The notes under the pieces are model-generated. The model was given only the letters and a program-made list of their open reading frames with translations, did no database searches and had not been told where the DNA came from. Source: an uncultured Bacteroides sp. (GTDB taxonomy: Bacteria; Bacteroidota; Bacteroidia; Bacteroidales; Bacteroidaceae). Taken from it: a stretch of DNA of 37,803 bases. Location of the stretch: contig CASDXG010000074.1 in the NCBI GenBank assembly GCA_949285025.1, positions 1 to 37,803 of the forward strand, read 5' to 3'. Below, piece by piece: positions 24,745-34,207 of this stretch; position 1 is the stretch's first letter, and the number at the start of each line of letters is the position of its first letter. Position numbers and translations under genes: made by a program.

Positions 24745-26094
24745 TTAAATTCGGGATGGATGCAGGAAGTTGTCAATTTGCTTTGCCGCTTTACGTCCCG
24801 AATCGATACATTTTACTACGAGACTGGCACCTGTTGCCGCATCTCCCGCCACGAATGCATTTTTCGGTAAGGACGGAAGTTCTGGTTTAAGGAAACCCAT
24901 AGCCAGCAAGACCATATCGGTTTTGATTATCTCTTTCCGTCCGGTCGGTTGCATGATAGGGCGTGTTCCGTTAGGATTCGGCATCCATTCCACTTCTTCT
25001 ACTTCCACTCCACATACGTGTCCGTGTTGTCCGATGAAGCATTTGGAGTTGAGGTTCCACCTGCGTGTACATCCTTCTTCATGACTGCTGCTTGTTTTTA
25101 AGATATTAGGCCATTGTGGCCATGGGGTCAAAGGGTTTGTTCCGACAGGAGGTTTGGGAAGGATTTCTATTTGCATTACGTCGACTGCTCCCTGACGGAT
25201 GCTCGTTCCGATACAATCGCTGCCGGTATCTCCTCCGCCTATCACCAAGACGTGTTTGCCTTTTGCTGATATGCGTTCCTCTTTTGGGAAGACTTGTCCT
25301 GCAAGAACGCGGTTCTGCTGGGCAAGGATATCCATTGCGAAGTGGATTCCTTTCAATTCGCGTCCGGGAATATTCAAGTCTCGCGCTTGAGGTGTTCCCG
25401 TACAAATGCAGTAAGCATCGAATTCTTCTGGTAATTTTGTCAGGTCGATTTCCGAATTGACTTTGAAGTTTATCCCTTCCGATTCCATAATTTGTACCCG
25501 GCGATCGATAATCAGTTTGTGAAGTTTGAAGTTTGGAATGCCGAAACGAAGCAATCCTCCGATGTATTCTTGCTTTTCAAATATGGTAACATCGTAACCT
25601 TTCTGGTTAAGTTGATTTGCGCAAGCCATACCCGAAGGGCCGGAACCGATTATAGCAACCTTATATCCGTTGCGCTTGTACGTTTTCGGCTTGACATATC
25701 CTTCCCTGAATGCGGCTTCTATGATGGCGACTTCATTCTCCCGGATGGTTACAGGTGCATCGATACTTAGTTTTAGCACGCAACTTTTCTCGCATAATGC
25801 AGGACAAATGCGTCCGGTGAATTCCGGGAAGTCGTTCGTGCGTGTCAGTATTTCATAAGCGTCGTGCCATTTGCCTTTGAATAAAGCATCTTGAAATTCC
25901 GGCGGGCGATTGCCTAACGGACAAGCCCAATGGCAGAAAGGCACGCCGCAATCCATGCAACGAGATGCTTGCAATTTTCGCTCTCCGGTGTTAAGTGTTT
26001 GTTCTACTTCGCTGAAGTCTGTGATACGTTCATGTATCGGACGGTATCCTGCTTCCTGACGAGGTATGGTTAAGAATGCTTTCGGATTTCCCAT
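24745..26094 (-). CDS. gltD: Glutamate synthase small subunit
   Basis: GltD feeds electrons from NAD(P)H to GltB. The 449-residue protein has the N-terminal cysteine cluster region for two [4Fe-4S] centres (Cys46, 49, 54, 58 in RCMDCGVPFCHWAC; Cys97, 101, 105 in ICPALCEKSC). It also has the FAD motif IIGSGPSG (148-155) and the NAD(P) motif VIGGGDTG (284-291). The C-terminal AFVAGDAATGASLVV is the second FAD contact. Length and motifs fit. It starts 38 bases after gltB, the normal order. Confidence 0.98.
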   Translation of the reverse strand: MGNPKAFLTIPRQEAGYRPIHERITDFSEVEQTLNTGERKLQASRCMDCGVPFCHWACPLGNRPPEFQDALFKGKWHDAYEILTRTNDFPEFTGRICPALCEKSCVLKLSIDAPVTIRENEVAIIEAAFREGYVKPKTYKRNGYKVAIIGSGPSGMACANQLNQKGYDVTIFEKQEYIGGLLRFGIPNFKLHKLIIDRRVQIMESEGINFKVNSEIDLTKLPEEFDAYCICTGTPQARDLNIPGRELKGIHFAMDILAQQNRVLAGQVFPKEERISAKGKHVLVIGGGDTGSDCIGTSIRQGAVDVMQIEILPKPPVGTNPLTPWPQWPNILKTSSSHEEGCTRRWNLNSKCFIGQHGHVCGVEVEEVEWMPNPNGTRPIMQPTGRKEIIKTDMVLLAMGFLKPELPSLPKNAFVAGDAATGASLVVKCIDSGRKAAKQIDNFLHPSRI

Positions 26095-26132
26095 ATAGCA
26101 GTTTATTTTATATTCTGTGAAAAGTCTGTTTG

Positions 26133-29100
26133 TTAATAATCACGTTGTACTTCGGCTATTTTTTCTTGAAGTTTTCGCATCTGTTCTTCCGCCAAAACTT
26201 TCTTATATTCTATCGGAGTAACCTGAATGAACTCGCCGATGTATCGGTTCCATTCGTCAAGCATGACACGCGCCAGTTCCGATCCGGTATAAAGATAGTG
26301 CTGCCTGATCAGTTCGTGCAGTTCTTTCTGGGAAGTGGCGCTTTCCAAAAGCGAAAGTTCCACCATGTCCATATTGCAGAAATAGTCGAAATTATGATTT
26401 TTGTCCCATACATAAGCTACTCCTCCGCTCATGCCTGCGGCAAAGTTTCGTCCCGTTTCTCCCAATACGACGACGCGTCCTCCCGTCATATATTCGCAGC
26501 AATGGTCGCCAACGCCTTCGACAACTGCGATGACACCCGAATTGCGTACGGCAAAACGTTCGCCCACACGGCCATTAATATAAACTTCTCCGCTTGTAGC
26601 GCCATATAATAATGTATTGCCGGCAATGGTGTTTTTTTCGGCAGAAAAGCTATTTCTGATTGGGGGACGCACGGAAATGAATCCGCCGCTCAGTCCTTTT
26701 CCCAAATAATCGTTGGCCTCTCCTTCCAAACGGAAGCTCACTCCTTGTGTGAGGAACGCACCGAAACTTTGGCCGGCCGAACCTTTGAATTTTACTTGAA
26801 TCGTACCTTTTGGTAAACCTGCCTGTCCGTATCGGGAAGCAATTGCACCCGAGAGCATAGCTCCCGTCGAGCGGTCTGTATTGGATATGGTATATTCCAA
26901 AGAAACTTCTTTTTGTTTTTCCAGCGCATCTTTTGCTGCGGCCAGCATGTTTACGTCCAATACCTGACTGATTGCGTGTTGTTGAGCGCAAACATTATGA
27001 ATAGCGGCTTCGTTGTTCACCTTGTATAATAAGCGGCTGAAGTCGAGTAGGGAGGTTTTCGAGCCCGGTTCAGACGGAATAATCTCAATCAGGTCGGTAC
27101 GTCCCACGATGTCGTCCAGACGGGTAAAGCCCATTTCTGCCAAAAGTTCTCGGACTTCTTGTGCAAGGAAGCGGAAATAGTTGACCAAATATTCCGACTT
27201 TCCCCGGAAATGTTCCCGAAGTTTTGAGTCCTGTGTCGCTACGCCTACCGGACAAGTATTGGCATGACATTTACGCATCATTACGCAACCCAGAACGATA
27301 AGCGCCGTTGTTCCGAATGCAAATTCTTCGGCTCCCAGCAAAGCCATGCTGATAATATCGTGACCAGTCTTGAGCTGTCCGTCGGTTTGAAGGCGAACTT
27401 GTCCGCGCAGACCGTTTAAGACTAATGTTTGTTGCGTCTCGCTTAATCCGATTTCAGGTGAAATACCGGCGTAACGCATGGATGATATCGGAGAAGCGCC
27501 GGTTCCTCCTTCGGCACCTGAAATGACAATTAAATCGGCTTTTGCCTTTGCTACGCCGGCAGCAATGGTTCCCACTCCGCTTTCTGCCACCAGCTTTACG
27601 CTGATTTTGGCTTTCGGGTTGACGTTTTTAAGGTCGAAAATAAGTTGGGCAAGGTCTTCTATGGAATAAATATCGTGGTGCGGTGGAGGAGATATCAGCG
27701 AGATGCCCGGAATGGAATGGCGTGTACGGGCTATCACCTCGTCGACTTTGAATCCGGGAAGCTGGCCTCCTTCTCCGGGTTTCGCGCCTTGTGCCACCTT
27801 TATTTGTATTTCTTCAGCATTAACTAAGTATTCCGTTGTCACGCCGAAACGCCCTGATGCAACTTGTTTTGTCTTGCTGCACAGAGAAACGCCCTGATAT
27901 TTTTCGTGAAACCGTGCCGAATCTTCGCCGCCTTCTCCCGTATTGCTGCGCGTTCCAAGCTTATTCATGGCCAAAGCCAACGCTTCGTGTGCCTCTTTAC
28001 TTATCGCTCCAAAAGAAATAGCTCCTGTTACGAAGTGCTTAACGATGTCTTCCACAGGCTCTACTTTCTCGATGTCGATGGGATTTTTCTTGAATCGGAA
28101 GAAATCCCGCAGGAATATGGGACTCTCTTTTTTGTCGACTTTTGCAGTAAACTCCTTGAATTTCTCATAACTTCCCAAGCGGGTAGCCAGTTGAAGTGTA
28201 CTGATTGTCTCGGGATTCCATGCGTGTTTCTCTCCGTCTTTCCGGTATGAGAACTGTCCGATGTAAGGCAAAAGCGTGTCGATTTCTTCGGGCAAGTAGC
28301 CATTATCATGGAATGTTATGTAGTCTTTTGCTATTTCTTTCAGTCGGGCACCTCCGATAGATGACGACGGGGTGCCGAAGTAATTCTTCAGTAATTCCTT
28401 GTCCAAGCCGATGGCTTCAAATATTTTTGCCCCGCGATAAGAGCGAATCGTACTGATGCCCATCTTGCTCATTATTTTATATAAGCCTTTGCAGATGGCT
28501 TTGATGTAGTTTTTCTCGGCATTCTCGTAGCTCATTTGTATCTCATCTCGCGTTACTAAATCGTTTAATACGGCAAAAGCCATGTAGGGATTGATGGCGC
28601 TTGCACCGTAACCTAACAGTAAGGCGGCATGCATGACCTCGCGGATTTCCCCACTTTCCACAATCAATGCCGTTTGAACGCGTTTTTGTACGGCGATAAG
28701 GTGGTGATGTACGGCACTTACAGCGAGCAAAGAAGGAATGGCTGCGTGGGTTGCGTCGATGTCTCTGTCGGACAAAATGATGTAATTTACCCCGTTTGTA
28801 ACCGAATCTTCTGCTTGTTTGCAAAGTGATGTCAGGGCTTTCCGCAATCCGCTTTCGCCTTCAGTTATGTCGAATAACATGGGTAATTTTTCAGTTTTAA
28901 AGCCCTTATAGCGTATATTGCAGAGAATATCCAGTTGCGTGTTGGTTAAGATAGGATGAGGCAGACGAACCATCTTGCAATGACTTTCATCAGGATGTAA
29001 GATGTTGTTGCCTACAGCTCCTATGTATTCAGTAAGTGACATGACCAATTCTTCCCGAATCGGGTCGATGGGGGGATTGGTTACTTGTGCAAACTGCTGG

Positions 29101-30650
29101 CGGAAATAATTGAAAAGAAGTTGTGGCTTTTCCGATAGAACGGCAAGCGGGGTATCGTTGCCCATGGAAGCCGTAGGTTCGGAACCGCTTATGCACATCG
29201 GTATAATGATGCGTTCGATATCTTCTCGGGTAAATCCGAAAGCATACAACTTGCGGTTATAGTCGGGAAGTGCGTTTTCTACTTTTCGTCCGCTTTTGAG
29301 TTTATCCAGTTCAATGCGGTTGTTTGTAAGCCATTGTCGGTAGGGCAGGGTGGAAGCCAATTGTTCTTTTAGCTCATTGTCATAGTAAATACGTCCTTCT
29401 TGTGTATCGATTAATAAGATTTTTCCGGGTTGTAATCTTCCTTTTTCTTTAATGTTTTCCGGATCGAAATGAATTACTCCGGCTTCACTTGCCACAACAA
29501 CCATGTCGTTTTTGGTAATCAGGTATCGTGCCGGACGCAGTCCGTTTCGGTCAAGCATACCGCCTGCATAGCGACCGTCGCTAAATAAAAGTGTAGCAGG
29601 ACCGTCCCATGGTTCCATGAGAATGGAGTGATATTCATAGAAAGCCTTCAGATCTTCACTGATAGGATTTCTGTCATTAAATGACTCCGGTACGAGCATT
29701 GCCATAGCATGCGGCAGGCTTAATCCCGACATGATGAAATATTCCAGCACATTATCGAAAGAAGCGCTGTCACTCATATTGGGCTGTAAGATGGGACGTA
29801 TTTCCTTTATGTTGCCGAGCTGCGGAGAAGAAAGTACGCTTTCCCTTGCTTCCATCCACCCTCGATTGCCTCTTATGGTATTGATTTCTCCGTTATGCGC
29901 CAATAAGCGGAAGGGTTGTGCAAGGCTCCATGTAGGAAAAGTGTTTGTACTGAAGCGTGAATGTACGATGGCTAACCCGCTGGTGAAGTAAGGTTGTGTC
30001 AGGTCGCAAAAGTATTCGCGCACTTGTACGGAAGAGAGCATACCTTTATATATAATGGTTTTGCTTGAAAGGGAAACGATATAAAAGTCTTTGTGAGTGA
30101 CACGTTTCTCTATCTTTTTGCGTATGATATAAAGTGTACGTTCGAATTTGTCGGCATCTGTTGCACCGGTAATGAATATTTGTTTAATATCCGGTTCCGT
30201 TTCTGATGCACTTTTTCCCAATATGGATGAGTTGACGGGGACGGAACGCAGATGCATTAAAGACAATCCTTCTTTTTCAATTTCCTCTATGATGATTTGT
30301 AAGATTGCGGCTTGTTCCTTTTCGGCTTTAGGCAAAAAAACTAATCCTGTGCCATATTTCCCTTTTTCGGGAACAGGTATTCCTTGTAACAATATGAATT
30401 CATGAGGAATTTGCAGCATTATTCCGGCTCCATCCCCGGTTTTGTTGTCGGCTCCTTCGGCGCCGCGATGTTTCATATTTTCCAGAACTTTCAGGGCAGC
30501 ATCTACAAGTTCATGCGATTTGTTTCCATGAATATTGACAATCATGCCTACGCCGCAGGCATCATGTTCGTTGTTTGGATTGTAAAGACTGCTGTGTTCT
30601 TGTAAAATATCTCGAGTAATATCTTTCTTTCCTAAAGTAATCTTTTTCAT
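26133..30650 (-). CDS. gltB: Glutamate synthase large subunit
   Basis: GltB hydrolyses glutamine and channels the ammonia to 2-oxoglutarate, making two glutamates. The 1505-residue length is normal. Residues 1-31 look like the removable propeptide, after which Cys32 (HDACGVGM) is the glutaminase nucleophile. The FMN synthase domain and the [3Fe-4S] cysteines (CVMMRKCHANTCPVGVAT, around residue 1120-1135) follow. The C-terminal beta-helix has the GXXGXXXG-like repeats (GGRVVVLGETGRNFAAGMSG). It is first in the operon, with a well-formed promoter at 30705-30736 and a leader of about 48 bases. No riboswitch is visible. Confidence 0.98.
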   Translation of the reverse strand: MKKITLGKKDITRDILQEHSSLYNPNNEHDACGVGMIVNIHGNKSHELVDAALKVLENMKHRGAEGADNKTGDGAGIMLQIPHEFILLQGIPVPEKGKYGTGLVFLPKAEKEQAAILQIIIEEIEKEGLSLMHLRSVPVNSSILGKSASETEPDIKQIFITGATDADKFERTLYIIRKKIEKRVTHKDFYIVSLSSKTIIYKGMLSSVQVREYFCDLTQPYFTSGLAIVHSRFSTNTFPTWSLAQPFRLLAHNGEINTIRGNRGWMEARESVLSSPQLGNIKEIRPILQPNMSDSASFDNVLEYFIMSGLSLPHAMAMLVPESFNDRNPISEDLKAFYEYHSILMEPWDGPATLLFSDGRYAGGMLDRNGLRPARYLITKNDMVVVASEAGVIHFDPENIKEKGRLQPGKILLIDTQEGRIYYDNELKEQLASTLPYRQWLTNNRIELDKLKSGRKVENALPDYNRKLYAFGFTREDIERIIIPMCISGSEPTASMGNDTPLAVLSEKPQLLFNYFRQQFAQVTNPPIDPIREELVMSLTEYIGAVGNNILHPDESHCKMVRLPHPILTNTQLDILCNIRYKGFKTEKLPMLFDITEGESGLRKALTSLCKQAEDSVTNGVNYIILSDRDIDATHAAIPSLLAVSAVHHHLIAVQKRVQTALIVESGEIREVMHAALLLGYGASAINPYMAFAVLNDLVTRDEIQMSYENAEKNYIKAICKGLYKIMSKMGISTIRSYRGAKIFEAIGLDKELLKNYFGTPSSSIGGARLKEIAKDYITFHDNGYLPEEIDTLLPYIGQFSYRKDGEKHAWNPETISTLQLATRLGSYEKFKEFTAKVDKKESPIFLRDFFRFKKNPIDIEKVEPVEDIVKHFVTGAISFGAISKEAHEALALAMNKLGTRSNTGEGGEDSARFHEKYQGVSLCSKTKQVASGRFGVTTEYLVNAEEIQIKVAQGAKPGEGGQLPGFKVDEVIARTRHSIPGISLISPPPHHDIYSIEDLAQLIFDLKNVNPKAKISVKLVAESGVGTIAAGVAKAKADLIVISGAEGGTGASPISSMRYAGISPEIGLSETQQTLVLNGLRGQVRLQTDGQLKTGHDIISMALLGAEEFAFGTTALIVLGCVMMRKCHANTCPVGVATQDSKLREHFRGKSEYLVNYFRFLAQEVRELLAEMGFTRLDDIVGRTDLIEIIPSEPGSKTSLLDFSRLLYKVNNEAAIHNVCAQQHAISQVLDVNMLAAAKDALEKQKEVSLEYTISNTDRSTGAMLSGAIASRYGQAGLPKGTIQVKFKGSAGQSFGAFLTQGVSFRLEGEANDYLGKGLSGGFISVRPPIRNSFSAEKNTIAGNTLLYGATSGEVYINGRVGERFAVRNSGVIAVVEGVGDHCCEYMTGGRVVVLGETGRNFAAGMSGGVAYVWDKNHNFDYFCNMDMVELSLLESATSQKELHELIRQHYLYTGSELARVMLDEWNRYIGEFIQVTPIEYKKVLAEEQMRKLQEKIAEVQRDY

Positions 30651-30704
30651 TGATTGGATGTCTTTAGTTATATATTTATATCTTAATTGCTGTCAATTTG
30701 GATT

Positions 30705-30736
30705 CAAAATTATAATATTGCTTTCATTGTAGCAAA
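30705..30736 (-). promoter_or_regulatory. Promoter of the gltB operon
   Basis: The minus strand reads TTTG at 30736-30733, a 20-base spacer, then TAATTTTG at 30712-30705, a full match to the Bacteroidota consensus. Initiation near 30698 gives a leader of about 48 bases before gltB. Confidence 0.8.
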
Positions 30737-31159
30737 ATTAATCGTTCTGTGTTTGGAATAAAAAGTGGCTTTTTATACAGGAAATAATAAATTAGCGGAA
30801 AAAGTTTGTTGTAAAGATGATATTTTAATGAAATGTTCATGGTTCTATGCTGAATTGTTACTTTTGAAGGATGGTGAATATTTTAACAAATCGCCGGGAA
30901 GTTTTGATGAAACTTTGCCTGCCTTTTGTGGAGAGGTTCGGCGTCTTTTTCGTAAATATTGCATCGTTTTCCTTTGGCTTTTTCTGCTTTTTTATGTGCG
31001 AACCGTTCCTTTTTCTTTGCAGGCTTTGTTAATGCCTTGAATTTGTTTTATTTTTACGGTTAAAAGGTCTTGAGTCTTTTTGCGTTTATCTGTTGGCTGT
31101 TTGGCGGAAATACAGATGCTTCTCGTTTCAAAAAATGTCACATTAAAAAAATAGATACT
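30737..31159. other. Intergenic region before the beta-helix gene
   Basis: No supported gene. A 91-codon plus-strand frame at 30765-31040 starts at GTG and has a composition unlike the neighbours. TACTTTTG at 30859-30866, with TTC rather than TTG 20 bases upstream, is a weak promoter candidate that would leave a leader of about 285 bases for the gene at 31160. Confidence 0.45.
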
Positions 31160-34045
31160 ATGAATCAAAGTAACTTAAACGCTCTTGGAGATGGAAAATC
31201 TCCGGATATGCTGGTTTTCTCAATGAGAATGTGTGTGGTTATGTTGATGCTTTTCTTGTTGCCTTTTGATGTCTTTTGTACACAAGGGGGAATGAATGGT
31301 GATTTTCGGGAAAGTATTCCTACGCTTTATCCCACGAAAGACTGGGTTGTATCCGATTTTGTGGTAACCGATTCGAGGTTCGGGGCTAAAGCGGAACCGG
31401 GATTTGATAACAGGGCTGCTTTTCAGGCTGCGATAGATGCCGCATATCAGAGTGGGGGAGGCGTGGTGTATATACCGGCCGGCAACTATGAGTTTCACAG
31501 TACGCAGACGGGAAACAAACAGGTGCGGGTGAGAACTGGGGGAAAAGAGGAGCGTAAGGTATTTCAGTATGCGTATGTTTTGCGTCTTCATCCCGGTGTC
31601 CAGTTGCGGGGAGACTGGGCAGATCCGGAGAAAAATAACGGGAAGGTTTTAGGCACGATTCTTGAAGTGAGAGTAGGAGAAAACTCACCCAATTGTGATG
31701 GGAACATTGAAAGTTGGTGGAATGACGGACAGGCAGGAAACGCATTGCGTACAACTTATACGAGCATTGCCGACAGGTTTATAGAGATGAATGCCTCAAC
31801 AGGTGTAACAAACCTTTCCATCTGGTATCCGGAACAGGATGTTGAAAACGTCAAGCCGTATCCATGGACTTTATATCAGGCGCAGGGAGATTGTGCGACG
31901 ATTGAGCATGTTACATTGGTAAACTCGTATAACGGCTTTTATTCGGCGCCGAGCGAATTGCATTATCTTCTCGACAGTTATATAACAGCCTTGAATAAAG
32001 GCATAGAAATTCATGTGTGTACCGATATAGGTCGTATTGAGAATGTAGCGGTAAGTCCGAAATATTGGGCGGAGTCGGGGCTTGCAGGCACACCGAAAGT
32101 CGAAGAATTGTCATCTTACACAAGGGCGTATGGCATGGGATTCTGCATGCATCGCTCCGACTGGGAATACATTTCTTTTCTGCAGGTATCGGGTTATAAA
32201 ACAGGAATGTGGATAGGGCGTGAACCGGGATTTTCCGACGCTCCTAATGCTCAATTATATGAAGTACACGTAAGAGACTGCAAAGACGGATTGTATGTTG
32301 AAGATGTCAATCCATACGGATTGCTTATTTCCAATTCGTCGTTCGAGGCGGAAAATGGGAATCATGCAGTGTATTTTTCTGAAGATTTTAAGACTTCAGT
32401 ACAGTTTAATGGTGTGAATTTCGGCGGGACTGTGGTAAGCGACGGGCAAGGCGGGGTCATTTCGTTTGAGAGTTGTGCATTCGATTGGTATGATGAGTAC
32501 GCACTCCGGATAAACAACGGAAATGTTTTATTGTCCCAATGCCGTTTCAAGCAGAAGAAAGGGCATGTTTATCTTGGCAGAAATACGCATCTGTTGAAGT
32601 CTGTAAACTCAGGTTTTAATCGTAAGCTGCAGGTGGACGATTTCAGTTCTTCGGCCACGATAGAAATAACGCGGAAGAAAAAATATCTGTTTGAGCCGAT
32701 ACCTCAGAAAATAAAAACGGATATAGCAGTACACCCAAGACCTCTTTCTGGCCGGATTATGCGGGCTGATTTGGAAAAAGCGACAGGGCTTAACAATAAT
32801 CGTCCGCAGAAGGATATATCATCCGAATTGCAATCTGCACTTGATGCCATAAAATCTGAGGGAGGAGGTACGCTTTATTTGCCGGCAGGACGATATTTGG
32901 TGAATCATCCCGTCAGGATTCCTTCGGGAGTCGAATTAAGAGGTTCGTGGGATGTACAACATCATACGCAGGGAGGCGGTACAGCCATTTTTACCGAATA
33001 TGATGGCGGTGCGGAAGGAGAAAGCGGGGCTTCTCTCATACAACTTGCGGAAAATGCCGGTATAAGAGGGATTACATTGGCGCAGCTGAATATTGTTTCC
33101 GATGGATTTGACGAGAAAAACCCGAGAAAAACACCTTTTCTTATACAAGGGCAAGGCCGGAATGTCTATGTCATTAACGTGACCATTGCGATAGGAGACA
33201 AGGGAGTTGATCTTGCATCGTTCGATACAAGCGGACATTATGTTGACTATCTTGGCGGTGTTTTATTGCGGGCAGGTATATGGGTTGGCGGCGGAGCCGA
33301 AGGAGGATTTATCCGCAATATGCAGTTTAATCCGCATTATAGTGCACGATTGCCGGAAGGGAAACAAGGATATCCTGCGGTTTCTATGATGAGGTTCGTG
33401 CAGTCGAATTGCAGCGCTCTTAAGTTTGCCGATGTAAAAGGACAGACAATCTTCAATAACTTTGTGTACGGTTCTGTGTATGGAATACACTTTTTGAAGG
33501 ATAGCGTAACAGGGCGTTATCCGGGGAAGATGACCATTATCGGGCATGGTTCCGACGGATGTACCTACTCTTTGTTTGTGGAAGATGCAGACAGGAATAC
33601 GGATATTGTGGCAATCAATTCCGAGCTGGTCAATACAGAAATACCCGATGAGCCTGTCAGGGCTTACGTCCTTATGGGAAAAGAAGCCGAAACGCCGGGA
33701 ATACATCCCGATGCAAGGCTGACATTATATAATAGTGCATTTTGGGGGAGCCCAGTGTTTGGCGCAATAGTAAACAATGGCGTTGTAAATTTTCGTCAGG
33801 CTAATTTCTCGCGTTCCGGCATGTGCGGCATCGATGTACGCGGAGGAGAAGCGCATATCTGTACGTCATATTTTGCACAGAGGTTGGCAGGCTCTGTTAA
33901 AGATTACTGTTATGCAAAATTGGGTATTCGGGGAAAGCGGATAGAACTTACGAACAATTATTATGCTTCCGGATTCTTGTTGAATAAATCGGGAAACGGT
34001 TTTGTTACAGGTTTCGATGAGGAATGTTATCGTTCCGGCAGGTAA
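31160..34045 (+). CDS. Exported double beta-helix protein (pectate-lyase-3-like)
   Basis: The product is 961 residues from ATG 31160; starts at 31208 or 31223 would put the hydrophobic signal segment (MCVVMLMLFLLPFDVFC) closer to the N-terminus. Two copies of a Pectate_lyase_3-type opening are visible. The first is at about 72-110 (DSRFGAKAEPGFDNRAAFQA, then GGGVVYIPAGNYEF). The second is at about 555-590 (ISSELQSALDAIKSEGGGTL, then YLPAGRYLV). Each leads into long beta-helix repeats. Such proteins cleave or bind acidic or neutral polysaccharides; GH55 and some rhamnogalacturonases share the two-helix layout. I cannot assign a substrate and see no diagnostic catalytic set. No SusC/SusD pair is adjacent. 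Confidence 0.82.
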   Translation: MNQSNLNALGDGKSPDMLVFSMRMCVVMLMLFLLPFDVFCTQGGMNGDFRESIPTLYPTKDWVVSDFVVTDSRFGAKAEPGFDNRAAFQAAIDAAYQSGGGVVYIPAGNYEFHSTQTGNKQVRVRTGGKEERKVFQYAYVLRLHPGVQLRGDWADPEKNNGKVLGTILEVRVGENSPNCDGNIESWWNDGQAGNALRTTYTSIADRFIEMNASTGVTNLSIWYPEQDVENVKPYPWTLYQAQGDCATIEHVTLVNSYNGFYSAPSELHYLLDSYITALNKGIEIHVCTDIGRIENVAVSPKYWAESGLAGTPKVEELSSYTRAYGMGFCMHRSDWEYISFLQVSGYKTGMWIGREPGFSDAPNAQLYEVHVRDCKDGLYVEDVNPYGLLISNSSFEAENGNHAVYFSEDFKTSVQFNGVNFGGTVVSDGQGGVISFESCAFDWYDEYALRINNGNVLLSQCRFKQKKGHVYLGRNTHLLKSVNSGFNRKLQVDDFSSSATIEITRKKKYLFEPIPQKIKTDIAVHPRPLSGRIMRADLEKATGLNNNRPQKDISSELQSALDAIKSEGGGTLYLPAGRYLVNHPVRIPSGVELRGSWDVQHHTQGGGTAIFTEYDGGAEGESGASLIQLAENAGIRGITLAQLNIVSDGFDEKNPRKTPFLIQGQGRNVYVINVTIAIGDKGVDLASFDTSGHYVDYLGGVLLRAGIWVGGGAEGGFIRNMQFNPHYSARLPEGKQGYPAVSMMRFVQSNCSALKFADVKGQTIFNNFVYGSVYGIHFLKDSVTGRYPGKMTIIGHGSDGCTYSLFVEDADRNTDIVAINSELVNTEIPDEPVRAYVLMGKEAETPGIHPDARLTLYNSAFWGSPVFGAIVNNGVVNFRQANFSRSGMCGIDVRGGEAHICTSYFAQRLAGSVKDYCYAKLGIRGKRIELTNNYYASGFLLNKSGNGFVTGFDEECYRSGR

Positions 34046-34181
34046 TTTCTGATTCAGTATTGTCTCGTGTTATTGCTTTCTGTTAACATGGAAACATTTA
34101 GTCGCGTGTCTTTAAGAAAACGATTATGTTAAGGTCGCTAAGTATCGGTATACAGTTGTGACAACGATGGCTCGAAATTGC

Positions 34182-34189
34182 TATCTTTG
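34182..34189 (+). promoter_or_regulatory. -7 element that fixes the start of the fusion gene
   Basis: TATCTTTG fits TAnnTTTG. TTG at 34156-34158 is 23 bases upstream, slightly long. Initiation near 34196 would leave only about 12 bases before the ATG pair at 34208/34211 and excludes the longer TTG start at 34178. Confidence 0.6.
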
Positions 34190-34207
34190 CATGATATTTT
34201 AGAGAAA

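Noticed and set aside
30765-31040. 91-codon plus-strand frame before the beta-helix gene
   Set aside because: Starts at GTG, rich in Leu/Phe/Lys, no match to any family and no promoter in place. More likely untranslated intergenic sequence.
31070-31159. Upstream TTG extension of the beta-helix gene
   Set aside because: Would place 30 extra residues before the signal segment. ATG starts at 31160 or later fit better.
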